From the NCBI GenBank assembly GCA_948567375.1, contig OX419757.1, positions 372,001 to 436,000 on the forward strand: 64,000 nucleotides of DNA, in the 5' to 3' direction. Numbering within the stretch: the first letter of the stretch is position 1; each line of letters opens with the position of its first letter. The notes below the pieces were generated by a model. It saw only the letters and a program-made list of their open reading frames with translations. It ran no database searches and was not told the origin of the DNA. Below, piece after piece: positions 20,276 through 32,425 of this stretch. The position numbers were made by a program, and so were the translations under genes. The stretch is from Lunularia cruciata (Eukaryota > Streptophyta > Marchantiopsida > Lunulariales > Lunulariaceae).

Positions 20276-22614
20276 TGGTGCTTTAGACTGAATTCTGGCA
20301 GCTATGATGTTTGACAATGCAAAGATGGTAGCCTATGCTTTTGATAATCTCTTGGTCAACTTCATCACTTGTTTTGCAGCTCGTTCCAATTTCTCCTACA
20401 TCTCTAAAATCTGCTCATTATTTTACTTCCTTACTTCAAACAACTCAACTTATGCTTGTATCTTATTTCATCCATTGACTATATCTCTTCTTCTTTGTAG
20501 ATAGATTCCATGGTAAGGTCTGCCACAAGAAAATATGATGCATGTTGATTATCCAATCTTACCTTCTACAAATAAGCTACATCATCATCTAAATCTTTTA
20601 TTGTACATTATTGTATTAATCACTTTATCTTTCTCATCTACTTATGCCCAAAGTGCATGGGGAGATTTGCTTCTTTAAATCTTGTTCTTCCAATGATTAT
20701 TCTTTAGAGCTTCTTCTGAATCTTCCACCTCTCACTTGAGTGACAAAATCTGATTTTTGTACAAACTGTATGCCACTTGCAACCATCTAACTAGGACTAC
20801 AAAGCATCTCATCCCAACCACTCCTTTGCATAAATTCTAAGAATGAAATAACTAGCATAATTCTAATATTCATAACTTCCATCCTACCGTCTTGATTTTC
20901 TCCTCCAAATCTTGTTCTTCCAAATGACCACTCTTTAGAGCTTCTTTTAAATCTGCTACCTCTCACTTGAGAGACAAATACTGATTTTTGTACAAATTTT
21001 ATGCCACTTGCAACCATCTAAGTAAGTCTACAAAGTACCTTACTCCTAACCACTCCTTTGGATAAATGTGATAAATTTTATGCAAGAAGGAAATAACTAG
21101 CATAATTGTTCAAGAACTTCAACTCCCAATAGTGTAATGTGGATGGCAAAAAAATCTTATCATTCCAAAGTTAAAAATGACTTGGTAATCTAGCAAAGTC
21201 TCCTCCAATCTAACAAAAACTCTATCCCCATATCAATCCCACCTCCATGGGAGCAAAAAAACTCTTGAGCTCCGAGTCTTCCATGAGTTGCTCTTGATGT
21301 GGCTCTCATTTTGGTGTGGAAGACTTTCATGTTTGGTTAATTTTATTTTCTCTTATGCATCCATACACTCCTCTTCAATTAATGAAAAGTCATGCTACTC
21401 TAGTTCTTCTTCTTGTGAGTCTTCTATATACAAAACACAACTTTTTTCCAAAGTGGAGTTTGAATTGATTGTGTTTCAATTTCTTCATTGGCTATTTTTT
21501 CAAAGCCCTAGGTTTTTGGCTTTCTTGCATTGCTACTTCCTTCAACTTCTTCTTCCTTGTAGCTTTGTACTAGGCATCTTCTACAATGATATTAAATGAT
21601 GCTTTGCTCTTGGTAATGATGCAATATACTTGGCTGAAATTTTCCCAAGATGAAACACCTTAACCTCCTTGTCAAACAATAATTTGAATCTTGCATAGTG
21701 AATTGCAAAAGGCACCAATTAGTGAGGCACTTTGTCACTGAATGCATGTGCCATAAACTATGTGCACTTATGAAACATGTAAGTGCAATAACTCCCTCAC
21801 CTACTAATACATTCTCAAAGATGAGAACTTGATTACTCAAAAGGTAAGCAGTGTGTTGAGGTCTAAATAATTTTGTTATTGTTCAATCTAATATCTTTCT
21901 TGACTAAATCTTGGCAATCTTACATTTTCCACCTATTATTTGAAGGGTTTTAAGTTTAAAAAAATTATGAACTTGAGGCTCTATTCTCTTGGCTTCTTTG
22001 TAGTGTGAATCTAGGCATGTCTTCCATTTTCCCTCGTAACACTCCCTGATAAATGTCTATAGTGCTCCTTTTTCTATCACTCAAATTTTTCTCTTGAGGT
22101 GTCTAGCTTATGGTTCATTCTTTTTTGGATGTATTGCCCAATGTGGTGGCCACTACATTTTAGTCCCATAGCAATATATAACTCCTCAAGAAGCTTACAA
22201 CATACACACATCTTATTCTTTGTGCACCTAAAGAGGGAAAATATGCAAGGTTTTCTCTTGGCACTTTCTTCCCTTTCTTTACTCCAAAAACCATATTTTC
22301 AATTCTTGAACTTAAACTTGGGATAAACCTCAAGATCTCCAAAACTATCATTCATAAATTCACTCAACTTGTTATCTTGCATAGGATGAAAGGATGAATT
22401 GGTAAATGCTTGGTAATAATAAGCTTGTTTTATAGTTTTTTCTTTCCTCCTTGCACATATGAGCTGGTGAAACTTTTTTGTCACATGTTTAGTTTGCTGC
22501 TAACTTCACAATAGACACCTTCTTAATTTTGTTATCATGCAGCTCCTTCCTCTTGAGCTGAATTCCCTTTGGATTGTTGTTCATCTTATCTCCTTTCTCA
22601 TCTAAGAACATTAG
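20276..22614 (-). mobile_element. Non-pol part of a degenerate gypsy element, copy 1
   Basis: Antisense frames look coiled-coil rich (LSLKQEV, EDLKEALK-type heptads near 20,700-21,000), and 20,681-20,910 is tandemly duplicated at 20,911-21,120 (about 230 bp). Related sequence lies at 46,190-49,140. Which protein this was is unknown. Confidence 0.4.
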
Positions 22615-25600
22615 CTAATGAATTTTCAATTCTAGGCTCTCTTCTTTAGAGAAATAATCCTCAAAGAGAATTAAGTATGAGGGCACTTCAAACTCAATTG
22701 GTAGTATTGGATGTAGACCATATGTTAAGAAATATTGTGTTTGCTTCATATTTATTTTCTTGGTGGTGTGGTATGTGCACAAAGCTCCTAGGAACCCAAT
22801 CACATGCATAGTTTACAATGGCCTTGTTAAGAATTTACACAAGACTCCATTGGATATGTCTCTTAATGCATTGGTCTTTTTATGGGGTAGTCTTTTGATT
22901 TTTAACATGAAATTGCGGTGTTAATGCCTCTACCAAAGTGTTCAAGAAGTGGGTTTGACAATAACTCACCAACTCCAAGGAGGACTCATACCTTGAGATA
23001 ATATTGAGAACACCTAGCCCATGTTTCAACATGAGCTTTCTATGTGGCTTCAACTTTCTACCATTTTATGTATAGACCAAAATATATTTCTTTTGAGAAT
23101 TTTTTGTAGTGGGTTATATTGGCATGAAAAAGTCAATTCCCTACTTCTCAAAGGGAGCTCAGGGTAAAATGGGCCTAAAGGCCACTAGGTACAAGGTGTT
23201 GGTTTCCCAACCCATTGATATGCATCACACTTTTTGATAAATGCATGCACATTCCTACACATAGTTGGACATCAATAGCATGTGGTCAATATTTTCTTTA
23301 TAGTGTTCTTTAATGCATAATGGCTCTTGAAGCTTCACGATATAGGGATTGTACTACACCTCCTACTTCATAAGATTCTAGACATCTTTGAAGGACTCAT
23401 CAGCTCCTTTTTTTACTAGAATATCACTCTTTAATTAGCATGGTCTTGTCTTATGAAGGAAAACAACTTGTTGCTCAAGATCCATCCCTTTTGGGAACTA
23501 TAAAGTCCAGTATTTAGAGTTAATATGCATTATCACATCTGCATTATCTGTGAAAATTTCTCACATGGACAGTACACATGAACTTTTGCTAAAAAATCCA
23601 TCTTGCTATGCATTTAGATAGATCGGCTTTTTGCACTCGGCGTTGTAAAGAATAGTGATCAACATGAAAAAAAAATTTGTATTGCAAAAGGTAGTGGCAA
23701 AGCTTTTTATGAGCATACACCATGCCCAAAGTCTCCCTCTCTGTCATGGAATAGTTCCTCTCATAAGTAGACAATTGCATACTTGCATAGTATATAGGAT
23801 AATCTGTCTTATGATCATCCTCTAGCTTAAAAAAACCCCAAATAGCCATTGATGAAGCATCCATATACACATGAAAACTCACTCCCAATCTAGGGCTCAT
23901 GTAATTAGTGCTTCAACCAACTTTGTCTTCAACACAACAAAGGCATCCTCTTGTTCTTTTGTCCATAAATAGTCTTCCAACTTCTTCAAGAGCTTTGTTA
24001 AGAAGGTTGCAAAGATCGCATAGTTTGCCACAAGCCTTTTGTAATATCCAACATGACATCAGAAGGCCCAAAGCTCATAATTATTTTTGGGAGATTTAAG
24101 TGCTTTGATTATCTAAATCTTTTCCACATCAACTTTAATCCTTCTTGTGGACACCATATGTTCAAGTAGCATTTTGTAATACTCTGAGGACAAGAGAACT
24201 TGTCAAGAAAGATTCAAGAGAGAAATATGGATTTCACACTCAATCCTCTGATGCTCCAAAGGAGCACCTTCTTTTTATTATATAGGATCTCCTCCCAAGA
24301 AGCTCCACCAAAGTATTAGGTAAATGGATAAGTGACCTGCCAGCAAGCTCCACCCTTAGATTACTTGCTTGGATGGGTGACATGTTGGTCCTGGTCCCAT
24401 CTGGTTGGTCAAATAGGCTTTGACTAGAGGGAATCTTTTAGGGAATCTTCTGATAGGTATCTCATAATCACATGGGTGAGGACTATGGAAAGCTCTCAGT
24501 GAAACAAACCAAGGGGAAGGGAAGGCTAGCCTCTCTCTTGGGAGGAGAGGGGAGGACTTTACATTTTTTATGCCTAATTCATCCATTTAGGCCTCCAAAA
24601 TTGAAGTTTAGGCCTATTTTGGCTTCCACCCTATTAGTAGAAGTGCTCTATTGGTGATACCTCTATCTGATCTATGTTCTCAATTGTGTGTAACATCCTT
24701 CAAGATGTCACCACCCTAAGTTTCACCTCTAGATCATATGCCTAGCTATTGATGCTAAAATTTCCAAGTATGTTTTGGTTTCTAGCCTATTAGTAAAAGT
24801 ACTCTTTTGTTGATACCTCTACCAAATCTACTTATTACATCATATATAACATCCTTCTATATGTTACCAAGCCAAATTTCATCTCTAGATCATCTATCTA
24901 GCTACTTGTATTCCAGATTCATTCAATCAAAACAAAGAAGCATTTTTTATGAAGTAGAGATAAGCCCGTTAATGGCATCTTTTGAAACCCTATTAAAGGT
25001 AATGAATATGGTCTTCCTTTGCCCAAAAATTCAAAAGTTATGAATGAACACCTCTATAAATTTTTGAAGAAAATCTCTAAAAATGGCATCATTATTCTTT
25101 GGAATGTTGTGGGTGCATTGCACAAGCAGAAATCATTTTATTATATCCATAAATTTCCCAATCAGTCATGAAGTTGGTCTTATCCTACTTTTCTTCACAA
25201 CTTGATGCTTGATTATATCTTGAAAACTCATCTAAAATGTTGTAAAAGGCATGTTTTGCCTCTTGGTCAAGGATCACATCATGATCTTTTTTGGTTACCA
25301 CATTGAGTTTTCAAAAATCTTGACATACACAGATTTTACCCATCTTCTTCATGGGTACAATAAAAATAGGTGATAAGAACTACTAAGAACAAGAAAGATA
25401 ATCCTAGCTCAAAGGTTCTTATTTATTTTGTCTTTCACTAACAAAGAGTACTTTGGGTTTAATCTATATTATCTCTACCTAACAAGTATGGCTCTTTTTA
25501 TAAAATTAATTTGGTTTTTGTAAACCCCCTAGTGTATGCACAACATTTTTATTGTGCTCCAAGCAAAGACATTTTAGAACTCAGAGAACAAATGTACATA

Positions 25601-26291
25601 TTTTTCTAGAGTTACGCACTTCAAAGTGTTAAGCACCTTATCCTTGGCCTGTCACCTCCTCAAAGTTGTTAAGTTATATAAGACCTTCAATGGGACTCAT
25701 GCCTAACATAGCTAAGTTTGATATAACTTCCTTCTACTAGAACATCAGCCCTTGCTAGTCTTCATCAATTCCATAGCACTCAAGATAGTTTACAAGAATT
25801 TCATCCAAGAATTTACTCAAACTTTCATCCAAGGAGTTTGTGGTATACCCTTTATATGTGGATGAAATCTCCCTAAGATGTGGAGTCTTTTTCTAGAAAC
25901 CAACAACCATCTTTTCATTAGCTTTCACTGGATCTCCAAATTTTAGCTTATCCTTATGCTAATCAATGGTTATACAAGTAATTTAAAACCATGGCCTGCC
26001 AATAAGGTAATAGGTATTCAATCTTCAATACAAGGCAAAGAATAATTTATTTCAGCCAAAACTAAACTCCTCCAATAGTAGTCAAAAATATTGGACAACA
26101 GTCCTAAAGGCTCCTCCTTGTTTGATTGAAAATTGTAGAATATGTGATGTTTGCTCAAACTTGAAGAATTTGTTGAACTGATCAAGGACTCTATCTTTCA
26201 CATTAGTCAAGACTTGACTCACATGTATATACAGTTTTATGTTTTTCTCCATAACAAGCTTGAAAGATCTAAAATTGATTGGCCTCATCAT
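22615..26291 (-). pseudogene. Degenerate Ty3/gypsy pol, copy 1
   Basis: Minus strand, 5' to 3': RT fragments from about 25,400; the RT C-terminal segment EHMVSTRRIKVDVEKI near 24,120-24,165; RNase H at 23,589-23,900 (YMDASSMAIWG, DYPIYYASMQLSTYERNYSMTERETLGMVYA, FHVDHYSLQ); integrase zinc region KKCDAYQ near 23,260; integrase C-terminal part ALCTYHTTKK..YGLHPILPIEFEVPS at 22,680-22,800. Frameshifts and stops throughout. Interrupted by the D LTR at 24,175-24,915. The copy at 49,144-51,667 is its duplicate. Confidence 0.8.
24175..24915. repeat. Solo LTR, family D, copy 1
   Basis: 741 bp from TGTAATACTCTGAGG to TTGTATTCCA, colinear with 34,420-35,164. The flanks are CATTT on the left and GATTC on the right. 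The uninterrupted paralogue near 51,045 reads GGATTCCC, so the right copy is original and the left copy decayed. No internal retrotransposon sequence is present. Confidence 0.8.
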
Positions 26292-26534
26292 CTTCCTTAT
26301 TGGCTACCAAAATAGGTTCAAATTCCTTCATGAAAATATCCAAATCTTCATCATCATCCTTACCCTTTAAATTTTTGGATCCTTGTTCAAATTTTAAGTC
26401 TTTTTGCACTTACATATTTCACATGTTTGGGTCTTGTTTACTTGCAACATTATAGCACTTTATTCCTCCCATTGTGGTGTTTGCTTGAGACAATGACTTT
26501 CTCACTAAGGATAAAAAACACAAAGTGAAAGGCA

Positions 26535-26886
26535 ATATTTATTGTAAGAATATTATATATACAAGAATTATATTATTATACAAGAATCAAACACTCATCA
26601 AAATGAACAATTATTAATCAAAATTAACAATGAAGAGGATGTGCTCTTTAGTTTATTAATCTTTTATGGAAAGAATGGCACTTTGAGTGCATGCTTATAT
26701 AGCTAAAACATTTGGAACTAAAAACTAAACCAAAAAAAATCCTTAGTACTAAATAACACTGTACAAATAGACACATTGGTCCAAATCAGACTATCATCTT
26801 GTTCCAAAATTCCAAGAACTCCAAGGCTTACTAACTATTTGTGTCTCCTTTACTACTCCTAAAATTTGCTCTAACTTATCAACAAC
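26535..26886. other. Unassigned AT-rich segment at the end of unit 1
   Basis: No coding potential. A TATATAAG-like motif on the minus strand (near 26,694-26,703) could be an LTR promoter remnant. It separates unit 1 from unit 2, whose flank homology begins at about 26,887. Confidence 0.3.
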
Positions 26887-27749
26887 ATCCTTTCCGGACA
26901 AAATAGCCAATAGCATCTCTGTTTCTTGTTTATGCACCTGTCAGTCTGGTTATTTCCTCACAAAACTACACTTCACATTGTACCTAATTGCAATGTTTTT
27001 CAAGCTACCTTATTCAAAGTTGTTACAATACACTTAGTGTCAACTAGACAGCAAAACATATGCTCAAGGTTCTTCAAGCATCGGGCTATGATGCAAAGGA
27101 TAGATGCCTTTGTGAAGAAACCATTGTAAATTTTTTGCACACAATCAGTACCCTATTTCTTTTTTATTGAATCTTCAATTGGTGTATTTTCTCACAATGG
27201 GTCGCTTATTTTCACTCTTCAATCTGGCTATTTGCACATAATGAAATAGAGGAGGCTTCCATGCAAACTATCAGCAACTCCATCATTTTCTTCTAGGCTT
27301 TAAGAGTGGAGAATTTTTGGAGTGGGAGTGTTGTTGGTAAGCTCTAATAGAAAGAGTTTATACATGGAAAAAAATTGGGAAGGAACATAAGAATGGGAAA
27401 GACCACTTAGTGAGTGGTTATAATGGAAGTCACATGGAGCATATGTTGTAGAAATAAAGACATGAGTGAACTTATATTTGTAAAGCATAGTAACAATGGA
27501 AAAAAAATTGAGCCTATGTTGCAGAGATTATAGAAAGCCATGTTTTCATATATAATGTTGTAGTGAATATAGAAAGTCATGTATTATTTGGAAAGGATAG
27601 TTACAATGAAAAATTTTCCGAACATATATTTTCACATCACATATTTTTTATAGAGAATAAAAAACCATGTATTTATATATGAAAGGCATGGATATATACA
27701 TGGAACAACAATCAAAAGACATGCATTGGGCTTCTTTTTTTAACACCTT

Positions 27750-29013
27750 CAGGTTTGACATTTTACAAAGACTAATTTCTTTAAAAGTATTATAACTCTT
27801 ATTAATTTTTCTCTAAATAAATATTTAGTGAAAATATGAGTCAAGTTGTTTTCAATAGTATTTTAGTTGTACATAATTTTCCCAAGTTAGGTATACTTTT
27901 CCAATAAATAATAGTCCATTAATTCTCATTATGTATCCAATTTGTACCTTATGTACCCAAATTTATTGATCTTTCTTGTTATCCAGGTTTTATATACTTT
28001 TCAAATCAATAATAGTCTATTAATTCTCAATATATACCTAATTTGCACCAATGTACCAGCCCAAATTGCATGTAACTAATTTGTACTCTTTCTACCAAAA
28101 TTGCATATTTCTAAACTGTACTTTTTGGAAATGTCATGCATTTAAATATGTTTGGTCATTAATAGTGAATTGGATTTCTAACAAGTACAATTTCCTCATT
28201 GTCTAAAATTAATAGTAGATTCATTTTTTATCTCTCCTAAATATTCCAATATCCAAGGAAAATAGATAAATTATTAAGTAAATTACATAGCCTTGAAAAA
28301 TACTAGTAGATACATTTTGCATCTCTTTCAAATCTGCAAATAGCCACTGCAGTCCCACAATTTTTTGAGTTGCATTACATAATTCATGATGTTAAACATT
28401 TGGAGAAGAACCACTTTGCCTAGTCATGTCATGGCTAGCAAGTAGAAAAACTAAATTTGTTTATGATTTTCTATCCATTTGGTCTCAAGCAAAATCAGAG
28501 TGTCTTTAATTTGTTGAAGCATTGATCCTAAACCTTAAACTAAATCTTTAATTATTAAGAGAATTTGAGCAAAGACTTTAAACCATAGAATGCATTTTTT
28601 CAACACTTGAGTACTTTCTTAGTAGCCTTAGGGTGCAACCTTCTTAGATTTTGTATATGTTGATCTACCTTACTAATTGCATAAGCAAGATTAGGTTTTA
28701 CACTATATGTAGCCACTAAGTATAGAAGATTTCTAACAAGCATTCCTACCTATATTATCTCCATTGCTTTGACAACTCCAAAATCTTGTTCTTACTCCTT
28801 AACTTGCACCATAAGTGTTTGTACATGTTTAGAGTGCTCTATATTATGCTCTTTTAGTATGTTTGAATTTTTGTCTCCTATATAAAATAAAGAGTATTTC
28901 TATCTTGAGTAAAGTGAATATTAAGGATGAAAGAAAGTGATCATAATTTATCATATTAATTTCAAAGGTAAGTTGAGATTTAATTTTCATGATAGATTCT
29001 TCACTGCTTAAGA
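27750..29013 (-). pseudogene. Degenerate Copia RT/RNase H, copy 2 (3' part)
   Basis: Colinear with 17,700-18,960. The RNase H tail and RT C-terminal region are recognisable only by comparison with copy 1. The upstream part resumes at 42,371 beyond element B. The junction duplicates AAGA (29,010-29,013 and 42,367-42,370). Confidence 0.7.
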
Positions 29014-29517
29014 TGTCATACATATATATATTTTTACACAACATACATTGCTATCAACATCATACAATATAGAATCCCAACTCACAACATAAGTCATACA
29101 TGAACTCTAAAATGTTACAATAATCAGTTCATTCTTCCATTCAAATCCCACTCAAATCATATCTATACTCAATCCTTCACTCCATAATCTGCCAACAATC
29201 AAGCATTGATTATAGTCAAGCTACACCCACTCTAGCTAAGAGACTTTAGATAACACTTGTTGGTCTCTTTCCACTATAGCCAAGAACTCAAAATGCTCAA
29301 CATCATAGAAGTGAGCTCTATTTGCACTTCAAAGGTATATCTTGCTACTTGATCTAGTTCTCTAACCATAATATCACCACTGATGGCAAATCCAATGGTG
29401 CAAATGAAGGTGGGTCTTAACATGTGATCAATAACCCTAATATGAAAGTGGACCACCAACAAGTTATTCCCTCTAGTATCTGAGCATACTAGCTTTGATG
29501 GTACAAACGTAATGACA
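29014..29517 (-). repeat. Element B 3' LTR
   Basis: 504 bp. Its outer 100 bp (29,014-29,118) is absent from the other LTR. A diverged copy of that block lies just inside the element at 29,526-29,619. Confidence 0.75.
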
Positions 29518-30549
29518 ATTGTAGTGCATATATACATTGTTACCAAACATATATTGTTGTCAATATCATACACTATAGAAGCACAACTCACACATAAGTC
29601 ATACATGAACTCTAAAGTGCCACAATTGCCCCTATAGCCAGTGGTTAGGTTCCTCTATCTTTAGATAGTCATCTACTCCAAGTATGTGGTATGTCATATG
29701 GTGGACAAAGATCGAGAGGTTGGGTGCTATCAAGCCCCATTGTTAGTAGCTTGCATGAAGTCTATATCACACAAAGGATGAACTAGCTATAGGTCAAGTA
29801 TATCTAGGACATAACTAGTGTCCTTGAGGAAACACCATGAGGGTAAGAGTCAAACATGCCATATGCCATCCTCTCAAACAACTATCACATACCAACCCAA
29901 AAGGAGCTCCATAGGAAGAGCCACATAACATACACCGCAAGCCTACATGTACAAGTGCCAAGCTTGGATCCATAGTTCCATCAATGTTTGGGAGGTGTTA
30001 TGGCACACATGATCCTTCCAAACAACATGTATTTCTAACACAATGACTCTAGAAGGCAAAACCTCACACACTCTCAAGATAGTGTGGCCTATAATAACAT
30101 CAAGTGTCATTGGTGTACTTTTCCATAGATGTACATAGTTACCTAGATGAAATTGACAGATTGAGGATCTATAACCTCCTCCTAGGATGATAGCATAGTA
30201 TAAGGTATCTTTATGCTAAGCAATTGCACATTTCTCAAAGGCCATCGACATCACTATTTAAAAGATCTTTGCCACTTGATAACATACACTCACCCATATG
30301 TTTGGATCATTTAATTCCAAAACTACAATAGCACTATGATGAATTGCTATAGGTAAATGTGGATCTCATTCATAGAGTAGAAAGTAAGGAAAGAAAGATG
30401 CTAACAAGGTTTGCCAGTTGAATCTAGAGTCCATGAGCAACCAAGGTAACTGGAGATCCTAATCTCTTAGGTAGCTTCTTTGTAGACCATACTATGCAAT
30501 CCTCTCTTCATGATCTAAATAATTCTCTCTCTCCTAAGACATCTACCTT
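29518..30549 (-). mobile_element. Element B 3' untranslated internal region
   Basis: No coding domain seen. It contains the repeated LTR-end block at 29,526-29,619 and the sequence shared with 823-1,055. Confidence 0.5.
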
Positions 30550-32150
30550 AGGGTGATCTTGAGAGGTAGTATGATGATCAATCAAGGCTTGTCACACAAG
30601 ACCTAAAACTCTCCCATGAACCCTATACCATGATCAGTCAAAAATTTAACTAGTGCACCAAAATGATTAAGAACCCGATCCAAGAATGAGTAAGTTGTCC
30701 TTCACTAAACTTGTTAGGAAGTGTCACCAACTCAATTCACTTGGAGAAATGCTCCACCATAACAAAAATGTATTGATTATGTCTCATAGTTAATGGTCAA
30801 ACAAAGTCTAAACTCCAATGATAACCCAATCCCTTGATGAGTAATGGGTGTAATTGTGCCATATGCATATTAAATGATGCTTTAACTTGGTTATAAACCA
30901 CACATCTTGCAACAAACTACTATACACTAGTTTGCATACCGTGCAACCAATAATGACTCTAGAGTAAGCTATGTGTATGCTTTACTCCAATATTTCCTAA
31001 CTCCTCATGACTTATCAATTATGGTCTTTGAGATGGAAGTGATACTACTCATACTCTACCATCCTCCCATACACCAAGAAGGTGTCTGCCTCCAATCTAA
31101 ATTACCAGGTTCATTGAAAAACATGATCTCTCTCCTTAGCAACAATTGTGCCACTCACAACATTGATGCAAATATAATCCATCACTAAGACATCATCATG
31201 AATGTCTCATTGACTTGCATCAATATCTCTACTCTTTGGATCTATAACTTCAACAACCCTTCATGTATATGCTGAGAGAGATACCACCAAAGCCTCAAAA
31301 AATATACATAAAAAGGTAGATGCATGCCAACTTGGCACCATCTCCTCATCTATCTCACCATGCCAACATGCTCTAGTCTAATCTTGTTGTTTGGGACATG
31401 GGTTTCTACTCAACCCATTTGCATCATGGTTCACCACTCTAAGTCTATAAATAACCATGAAATCATCCTTTTATAAAATTAGAGCCCATTGTGCAAGTTT
31501 CCTTGAAAGCTTGTCGGACTCCATCAACCACTAATTTTTGATGATCAATGATGAGAGAAAGAATTACCAAATAGGTAATAAAAAAGGTGTTATTGCCCAT
31601 AGTGCTACCAAGCACTCTCCTTGATATGAACTATATTTCACCTGCGCTAAATTGTTAGAGCGACTAGCATAGGGCACCACAAACTCCTACCCCTCATCAT
31701 CTTTGTTAGGTAAGTATTGCTCCAAGCCCCAAAATACTCCAATCAATATGAACTTGGAATTTCTGTCCTTTGATCAATCTCCTAAGAATAGGAGTAGATG
31801 TCAACTTCTCCTTGAGCCTTATAAAATCTCTTTCCTTCTTATCTTCCCAACACCACTCTGATGTAAGCTTGGTCAGCTTCATCGAGGCCTTAGCAATGAC
31901 ACCAAATTTTAACATATCAATGATAGAATTTGCCAGCCCAAGGAATGCTCACATCCATAAGCCAAGTAATACATGCAATAACTTCCACCTTGGTTTGCTA
32001 AACACTAAGTCCTCTAGGGTAGATAACATGACCCAAATACTCAACTTGCTTCTATAAGAATCTACACTTCCCAAGATTTAATTTAAGTCTTTGAGATCTC
32101 AACTTCTCAAACACCTCCAACAAATCTGTCTCATGCTCATCTATAGTAGT
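30550..32150 (-). pseudogene. Element B pol, RNase H and integrase part
   Basis: The segment adjoining element A reads IDEHETDLLEVFEKLRSQ then LKLNLGKCRF, an RT segment that remained in frame with the active site across the A insertion. Next, 31,706-31,915 reads KLTKLTSEWCWEDK and LKEKLTSTPIL with a VHIDWSILGLGAILT RNase H start, where Trp-Ser follow the Asp. Integrase core fragments (FSKWIEL-type and a HSWIGFLIIL remnant of the FLDRVL motif) lie near 30,600-30,800 with stops and frameshifts. Confidence 0.7.
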
Positions 32151-32260
32151 GATATTGTAAAAGACCAAATCCAAGGAGAGAAATAGGAGAATGGAAACTC
32201 ACATTGGGACACTTGAATGAAGGAAAACTTTGAATGCCTAGCATGAGCTTCGGCCTTGGT

Positions 32261-32268
32261 ATTTATAG
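32261..32268 (-). promoter_or_regulatory. Element A LTR TATA box
   Basis: The minus strand reads CTATAAATACC. It lies directly downstream (in element orientation) of the GAAnnTTC array at 32,287-32,510. The same arrangement is at 38,231-38,238 in the 5' LTR. Confidence 0.65.
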
Positions 32269-32407
32269 GTAGCTTACAAGACCCTTGAAGCTTCTCAAGA
32301 AGCTTCCTTGAGCCGCTTTCTTGGAGTGCAAGCCAAGTTAACTAGGAAGCTTCTCAAGAAGCTTCCTTCTAGAAGCTGCCTACTTGGCATGCAAGCTAAG
32401 CTAGTTA

Positions 32408-32425
32408 GAAGCTTCTAGAAGCTTC
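32408..32425 (-). promoter_or_regulatory. Perfect four-unit heat-shock-element-like motif
   Basis: GAAGCTTCTAGAAGCTTC contains four alternating nGAAn units at exact 5-bp spacing, the consensus bound by heat-shock factor trimers. Other pairs lie at 32,287-32,294, 32,299-32,306, 32,346-32,353 and 32,470-32,490. The motif is palindromic, so strand is nominal. The 5' LTR has the same motif at 38,319-38,336. Function is inferred from the consensus only. Confidence 0.7.

Larger units (their letters stand above)
16790..26886. repeat. Unit 1 of a ~10-kb tandem segmental duplication
   Basis: The first 2.2 kb (16,790-18,990) matches 26,887-29,013, including about 500 bp of GC-richer flank DNA. The rest matches 42,371-52,060 in order: antisense Copia RT, LTR-like segment, 77-bp minisatellite, antisense gypsy pol. 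By eye the copies differ at roughly a quarter of sites in the AT-rich part, so the duplication is old. Confidence 0.7.

Noticed and set aside
19375-26539. A single complete gypsy element bounded by an ATATT duplication
   Set aside because: ATATT follows TG/CA-type ends at both sites, but I could not show that the two ends are similar LTRs, and the sequence after 26,539 is not recognisable Copia; a chance 5-bp match is possible.
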